DNA from: CAVQJU01 sp963755195
GTDB taxonomy: Bacteria > Acidobacteriota > Vicinamibacteria > Vicinamibacterales > CAVVIG01
Length of the DNA: 64,000 nucleotides
Direction: 5' to 3'
NCBI GenBank assembly: GCA_963755195.1
Contig: CAVWIZ010000006.1
Coordinates: forward strand, 434,001 to 498,000
A program made the translations under genes and the position numbers. Position 1 is the first letter of the stretch, and each line of letters starts with the position of its first letter. The notes beneath the pieces are model-generated. The model was not told the DNA's origin. It did not search any database and saw nothing but the letters and a program-made list of their open reading frames with translations. Positions 59,882-64,000 of the stretch are shown piece after piece.

Positions 59882-60322
59882 TCACTGTGATTCGGCTTCG
59901 TTGCCGACCACGTTGATCTCGTTTTCGGCGCACCAGCTCCTCAGGGCTCGCTCTGTGGATTCGACCTCGAATGAGTACCACTTGTCCAGACAGCCCTCCG
60001 ATGCCATGAGTTCCTTGAAGCGCGCATAGGCGCCGCGATGCCGAAAGCACTGCTCAACTCTGTTGTACAGGCCCGGCAGCTCCTCCGCCGCAAAACGGAG
60101 CGCGAGATCACTTCCGAGGTCAAGGTCATTCTTGTGGGGTATGGCGATGTAGCGATCTGACGTTTCAAGATCCTCAGGGATTTCTTCGTCCAGTGGATTT
60201 GCCTCGGAGATCCAATGGATAGAGCCGGTGTCGATGGAAATATAGGCTTGGTGCTCCATGGGCGCAGCAAAGCTGACGAAGTCGAAGGCCGCTGAAAGAT
60301 CTTCGTATTTTACGGTTATCAC
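59882..60322 (-). CDS. UPF0158 family protein (cassette)
   Basis: 146 residues: MITVKYEDLSAAFDFVSFAAPMEHQAYISIDTGSIHWISEANPLDEEIPEDLETSDRYIAIPHKNDLDLGSDLALRFAAEELP, then HRGAYARFKELMASEGCLDKWYSFEVESTERALRSWCAENEI. All landmarks of UPF0158 are present, and the length is right. The function is unknown. Its upstream neighbour is attC D (R' box 24 bases before the start), and the stop enters R1 copy 3. Confidence 0.85.
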   Translation of the reverse strand: MITVKYEDLSAAFDFVSFAAPMEHQAYISIDTGSIHWISEANPLDEEIPEDLETSDRYIAIPHKNDLDLGSDLALRFAAEELPGLYNRVEQCFRHRGAYARFKELMASEGCLDKWYSFEVESTERALRSWCAENEINVVGNEAESQ

Positions 60323-60345
60323 GATTCAGCTTTCGTATTCGGCCA

Positions 60346-60436
60346 TATCAACGATCGCGCTGAACCGCGGGCGGCGCGCCACCGAAGCGCGTAGATAGGC
60401 TTGGGCGCCGACCGTCGGTTCCAGCGCGAGTTAGAT
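60346..60436 (-). other. Integron attC site D
   Basis: Minus-strand first box ATCTAAC contains the stop codon of the gene at 60431. Arms TCGCGCTGGAACCGACGG and CCGCGGTTCAGCGCGA pair with extrahelical G and A six bases apart, as in attC A and B. The second box is GTTGATA, the same as in attC C. Confidence 0.85.
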
Positions 60437-60832
60437 GCCGCGCGGTTCGGGTCCGGATGAGCCAGCGCCTCCCTCACTATCCAGGATCGCGGCTGCGGAA
60501 CCCAACATCAGGCCGGCCCAACCAACGGCGAGCACGAGCAGCACCAGGCTGAACCGGGTGGTCCGATCCACATTGAGCCCGTTCAGACCCACCAACGCTG
60601 AGCCCGCGACGATCGCGTACCCCGCATTGATCACGCGACGGGCTCGTACGGCGCTGCGCGGACCAGGGAAACGTCCGTCCCTCATGGCCCAGGGGAGAGT
60701 CGCTGCGATCGCCGCACTAGCGAGGCCGATTCCTGCGGCAACCGTCATTGAGGCGCCAATGAAGACGATGAGCACACCTGCCAGCACGACACCAACAGCC
60801 GTCGCCACGAGAACGGAGCGCGTATTGAACAT
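60431..60832 (-). CDS. Cassette membrane protein of unknown function
   Basis: 133 residues from MFNTRSVLVATAVGVVLAGVLIVFIGASMTVAAGIGLASAAIAATLPW, four hydrophobic segments in all, ending DSEGGAGSSGPEPRGI. A GAGG ribosome site lies upstream; the longer open frame to 61084 runs through repeat sequence and is rejected. No family is recognised. Its stop codon is inside attC D. Confidence 0.68.
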   Translation of the reverse strand: MFNTRSVLVATAVGVVLAGVLIVFIGASMTVAAGIGLASAAIAATLPWAMRDGRFPGPRSAVRARRVINAGYAIVAGSALVGLNGLNVDRTTRFSLVLLVLAVGWAGLMLGSAAAILDSEGGAGSSGPEPRGI

Positions 60833-60884
60833 CGGCTTGTCCTCACGTTTGAGACTGGTTTCCTGCGTGCATTTCAACCTGTTT

Positions 60885-61010
60885 CTAAGTGGACCGGCTT
60901 GAGCGACGTTACAGACAACCGCCTTTCCGAAATGCCGTCGCGACGCCAGGCAAGATACAGAACGGCCGGATATTAGCACGCGAACCAGACACCTAATAGT
61001 CCGGCCGTTA
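60885..61010 (-). repeat. R2 repeat, copy 2
   Basis: Shares CTTTCCGAAA.GCCGTCGCGACGCCAG and CAGAACGGCCGGATATTAGC with 54150-54205, followed by a stem ACGGCCGGA/TCCGGCCGT and GGCTAAC on the minus strand. The stretch 60833-61600 holds no gene; it is made of R2 then R1. Confidence 0.65.
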
Positions 61011-61197
61011 GCCGCGAGTAGTGCGGTTATGTGCGAGGGTTCGCAGCCAATCACAGGCGAGAATTGACTCGCCAACCGAGACAACTGCCCTGCGCGGCGC
61101 GAGTTGCACGTCCATTGTCACGCACGGCCACGACGCGGTTAGCTGTGAATCGTTGCAGCCAACCAAACAGTCGATTGCTGAGGACCGACCGTCTGTG

Positions 61198-61590
61198 CGG
61201 CATCTCCGGCCCTTCGACAGGCTCAGCGCAGGCCCTTCGACAGGCTCAGGGCAGGCAGCGAACCGTCAAGGCGCGGCCGGACGCGATCGAGCTAACTGCG
61301 GGCCGCAGGTTCTCATCGCGGCGATCACGGTCAGCGCGATCCGGAACGCCGTGATCAGCTCGGACGCTGATCACGCGTGATGGATGTCGTCCTGATAGCC
61401 CGTTGATCGCCGCGGCGGCAACTTGCGCGAGGCGCTGGAAGGAAGCTCGGCGCAGCCGAGCCGCCGAGCGCTGTAAACAAAGCCCCGGAGGACTGCCGTT
61501 TCCGGCGCGACTTGGCCTACGGCGGGGTCCCCAACGCGGCAGCCGCGTTGGGGTGCCTGAGCTGACTGTCCTGGGCCTGTCGAAGGGCGG
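61198..61590 (+). repeat. Dispersed inverted-end element R1, copy 4 with inner module
   Basis: Left end CCCTTCGACAGGCTCAG occurs twice in tandem; the right end is GGGCCTGTCGAAGGGC. It contains the central segment GATCACGCGTGATGGATGTC, the 80-bp module shared with copy 3, and an extra palindrome CCCCAACGCGGC/GCCGCGTTGGGG at about 61530-61556. It ends 17 bases before the stop of the kinase gene. Confidence 0.7.
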
Positions 61591-61607
61591 TTCCTTCGCG
61601 GGCGAGG

Positions 61608-62279
61608 TTAGACAGCGCGCTGAATTCGAGGCATCGTGGGATCGTTATTGTCGATAACGATCGAGGCCCAACGTTCCGGCTGCGCCGCGCTGAGATACAA
61701 CTGTTGGCCAGGAACGTACCGCTCCCGATAGCGCCGACGTACCTCTTCGACGTCACCAAAGAGCGCCACATCGCGCTGTTCGGCTCGCTGCGTCGTGACG
61801 GCAAAGTCCGCCTGGACGAACACCGAATAGTCGAAGTACTCCCGGAGCTCGGCTCGAAGGAGGAACACGCCGTCGAACAAGAGGACCGCATCGACCGGTG
61901 CCCTCTCCGTCTCGGCCGCAACCGGCTGGTCGGTTCGAAAATCGAATACCGACCGACGAAACAGACCGGAGCCGCCAGGACCGAGCGGTTGCAGCAGGGC
62001 CTCGACCAGTGCCGGGTAGTTGAACGAGTCGTGGAAGTAACCTTCGGGCGACCTCGAGCCACGACGGCGCCGTGTGGCCTGCGGATTGTGGAATCCGTCA
62101 ATTGATGCACGAATGACCGACCGACCAAGCGCCGTGACGACTGGCGCCAGTTCGTCAGCAAGCGTCGTCTTGCCGGCCGCGTCAACACCGTCGATCGCGA
62201 CACGGATCGGGTGGGGACGGCGCACACCCGCAATTCGTGAGGCGATGTCGGCCAAGATGTTCTGACGGGTTCTCGTCAT
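61608..62279 (-). CDS. Uridine kinase-like P-loop phosphotransferase (cassette-like)
   Basis: 223 residues from MTRTRQNILADIASRIAG. Walker A is VAIDGVDAAGKTTLADEL; a further nucleoside-site region IRASIDGFHNPQATRRRRGSRSPEGYFHDSFNY and the lid-like VDAVLLFDGVFLLRAELREYFDYSVFVQADF match uridine kinase/phosphoribulokinase-like proteins of uncertain substrate. The stop TAA lies within GTCTAAC, a perfect attC first box (61607-61613), but the rest of that attC is replaced by R1 copy 4. Confidence 0.82.
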   Translation of the reverse strand: MTRTRQNILADIASRIAGVRRPHPIRVAIDGVDAAGKTTLADELAPVVTALGRSVIRASIDGFHNPQATRRRRGSRSPEGYFHDSFNYPALVEALLQPLGPGGSGLFRRSVFDFRTDQPVAAETERAPVDAVLLFDGVFLLRAELREYFDYSVFVQADFAVTTQRAEQRDVALFGDVEEVRRRYRERYVPGQQLYLSAAQPERWASIVIDNNDPTMPRIQRAV

Positions 62280-62289
62280 CACGATTCGG

Positions 62290-63102
62290 TTACCACGTCC
62301 TCCGAAGCCACTCCGCGACCTCCGGCGTCGGCTCGAAGTGGACAAGCGTAGCCCCCGGGATCAGGCCAACCGTGTGCTCCACCCGAACATCGCGGCACCC
62401 CAGATTGCTGAGGAGTGCCGCGACAAATTCGGCGCTTTCTTGGTTGGCGTGGAAGACGAAGTCTGGAGCCTGTCCAAAGCGCGCCCATGTACCCGCCAGG
62501 TACGCCAGCGCACGGCGGCGGGCGAACACGGCGTCCGAGAGTCCTCCGTCTGGAGCGAGGCCACCAACGCCGCTCCGGTAGAACAGTTCCAGATTCAACG
62601 TCGTCGCGCCGGAGCGAGGCGCCTTGACCGATGGCGGTGAGGACTTGGGAATTGTCAGCTCGTATCGGTAGCAGGAGTTCAACCGGTCGCGCAGAATCTT
62701 GGAATGGTACGACGTGAGGCAGTCCTGGACCGTTTGTTGTCGAACATCAGCAGCGATGCCTTGCTCGACGGCGAGCGCTTCGAGACGCCGGTGGAACAGC
62801 TTCGCCACGGTCTGCTCATTGCAGTAGAACCCTTCGACAACATCGCTCCCCTCCACGACGCCTTGAAGATTGCGCAGGCCGAGCAGGAAGAACACGTTGT
62901 CGGCTCGCTCTCCCGTCAAGTCCAAGCCACAGGAGCCATCGCTCGATGAAGCGTCGAACAGACGCTGCGACGACTCCTCTCGAGGCCCGGGACGTCCGCA
63001 GCCCGGTGCGGCTACTGCGACCAGCGAGACGAAGAAACCCAAGAGAATGACGCCAGGGCGGCGAGATTGCACGATTCTCTTAGACACCAACAAGCCGGCC
63101 AT
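62290..63102 (-). CDS. Exported lipoprotein of unknown function
   Basis: 270 residues. The signal sequence has a lipobox-like LVAVAAPGCGRP. The mature protein reads SCGLDLTGERADNVFFLLGLRNLQGVVEGSDVVEGFYCNEQTVAKLFHRR. It then reads NSCYRYELTIPKS and TTLNLELFYRSGVGG, and ends WARFGQAPDFVFHANQESAEFVAALLSNLGCRDVRVEHTVGLIPGATLVHFEP. No family is known to me. Its stop lies 11 bases before the kinase start, so the two are likely one transcript. Confidence 0.7.
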   Translation of the reverse strand: MAGLLVSKRIVQSRRPGVILLGFFVSLVAVAAPGCGRPGPREESSQRLFDASSSDGSCGLDLTGERADNVFFLLGLRNLQGVVEGSDVVEGFYCNEQTVAKLFHRRLEALAVEQGIAADVRQQTVQDCLTSYHSKILRDRLNSCYRYELTIPKSSPPSVKAPRSGATTLNLELFYRSGVGGLAPDGGLSDAVFARRRALAYLAGTWARFGQAPDFVFHANQESAEFVAALLSNLGCRDVRVEHTVGLIPGATLVHFEPTPEVAEWLRRTW

Positions 63103-63181
63103 GCTTCCCAGGTAGCAGGGTTGCGGATAGTACTATCGTCACCGCGGAGTTGATAGAATCGCCGGCGACGCTGACCCTTCA

Positions 63182-64000
63182 ATGAGCCTGAGCCCGGGAG
63201 TCCGTCTGGGCCGGTACGAAATCATCGCCCTGATTGGCGCGGGCGGGATGGGAGAGGTCTATCGCGCGCGCGACGAGCGCTTGAAGCGCGACGTGGCGCT
63301 CAAGGTTCTTCCGGCCTCCTTCTCGACGGATCCCGATCGTCTGCGCCGCTTCGAGCAGGAAGCTCAGGCGGCCGGCAGCCTGAACCATCCCAACGTCCTC
63401 GCCATTTACGACGTCGGCACGCACGACGGATCGCCCTTCATTGTCTCCGAACTGCTCGAGGGGGAAACGCTTCGACGCCGCCTTGCGGGAGGATCGCTTC
63501 CCGTGCCCGCCGCGTTCGACATCGCGATGCAGACGACGGAGGGTCTGGCCGCCGCGCACGAGAAGGGGATCGTGCACCGCGACCTGAAGCCCGAGAACCT
63601 CTTCATCACCACCGGCGGCCGCGCCAAGATCCTCGACTTCGGGCTCGCCAAGCTTGCCGACCCCGCCCTGGACGTCCCGGACGCGCACACGAACATGGCG
63701 ACCGTGGGTGCGCCAACCGAAGTCGGGACGGTTCTCGGCACGGTCGGCTACATGTCGCCTGAACAGGTGAGGGGCGAACGCGCGGATCATCGATCCGACA
63801 TCTTTTCGTTCGGCGCCATCCTCTACGAGATGCTCACGGGCCGGCGCGCGTTTGCCGGAGGTTCGGCCGCGGACACGATGAGCGCCATCCTGCGTGACCA
63901 GCCTCCGCCGCTCTCGCCGAACCTCACGCTCCCGCCGGCGATCGAACGCGTCGTGCGCCGTTGCCTCGAGAAGCGTGCCGACGACCGCTTCCAGACGGCC
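63182..64000 (+). CDS. Serine/threonine protein kinase (3' truncated by the window)
   Basis: 273 codons visible. Gly-rich loop IGAGGMGEVYRARD, catalytic Lys in DVALKVLP near residue 41, HRDLKPENLF near 132, DFGLAKLAD near 153 and the activation-segment end GYMSPEQVRGE are all present. The open frame starts at ATG 63182 and is still open at the edge. By analogy with the kinase at the left edge a membrane span and a TolB-like or TPR sensor may follow. It is divergent from the lipoprotein gene. Confidence 0.92.
   Translation, partial: MSLSPGVRLGRYEIIALIGAGGMGEVYRARDERLKRDVALKVLPASFSTDPDRLRRFEQEAQAAGSLNHPNVLAIYDVGTHDGSPFIVSELLEGETLRRRLAGGSLPVPAAFDIAMQTTEGLAAAHEKGIVHRDLKPENLFITTGGRAKILDFGLAKLADPALDVPDAHTNMATVGAPTEVGTVLGTVGYMSPEQVRGERADHRSDIFSFGAILYEMLTGRRAFAGGSAADTMSAILRDQPPPLSPNLTLPPAIERVVRRCLEKRADDRFQTA

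Noticed and set aside
1..64000. tRNA, rRNA and riboswitch genes
   Set aside because: No segment with a convincing cloverleaf, 16S/23S motif or known aptamer core was seen by eye.

Overview
The window looks like a chromosomal segment of an uncultured acidobacterium, most likely class Vicinamibacteria (old subgroup 6). The pointers are high GC and Ser/Thr kinases fused to TolB-like propellers at both ends. There are also several copies of secreted families typical of that group: DUF6152, a 'PDLSGIW' secreted family, di-haem cytochromes of the reaction-centre type, and NHL-type beta-propellers. This is inferred from protein families; there is no rRNA or tRNA to test it. At least 16 genes carry one or more small indels that split an otherwise conserved frame. 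Some or all may be assembly errors, so I give the whole gene span and mark the break.

Layout. 1-24.4 kb is ordinary chromosome: kinase, two MFS carriers, LysR, RRM protein, M28 peptidase, a matrixin pair, a histidine kinase diverging from an HlyD/ABC/permease/TetR efflux operon, TatC, redoxin, an ACT protein, DinB proteins, a cupin, a methyltransferase and a TonB-like protein. 24.4-31.3 kb is accessory DNA: minus-strand genes separated by integron attC sites, with an IS110/IS1111-type element lodged at one attC. 31.3-53.2 kb holds metallo-beta-lactamase proteins, a PLP enzyme and a long run of secreted or periplasmic genes (DUF6152, cytochromes, propellers, DoxX, VOC, 'PDLSGIW' proteins) in paralogous sets. 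53.2-63.1 kb is a second accessory block with two more attC sites, small mostly minus-strand cassette-like genes, a MerR regulator with its target, and a dispersed terminal-inverted-repeat element at cassette 3' ends. A second kinase gene runs off the right edge.

Two non-genic signals stand out. The first is the attC array without an integrase in the window (a CALIN, cluster of attC sites lacking integrase). Five attC sites share one orientation and the same pattern of two extrahelical bases, and an IS110 transposon sits in the core box of one of them. The second is a family of intergenic repeats with a 7-bp period at 12 places. These often fold back on themselves. They occur only in the core and paralogue regions and never inside the attC blocks.
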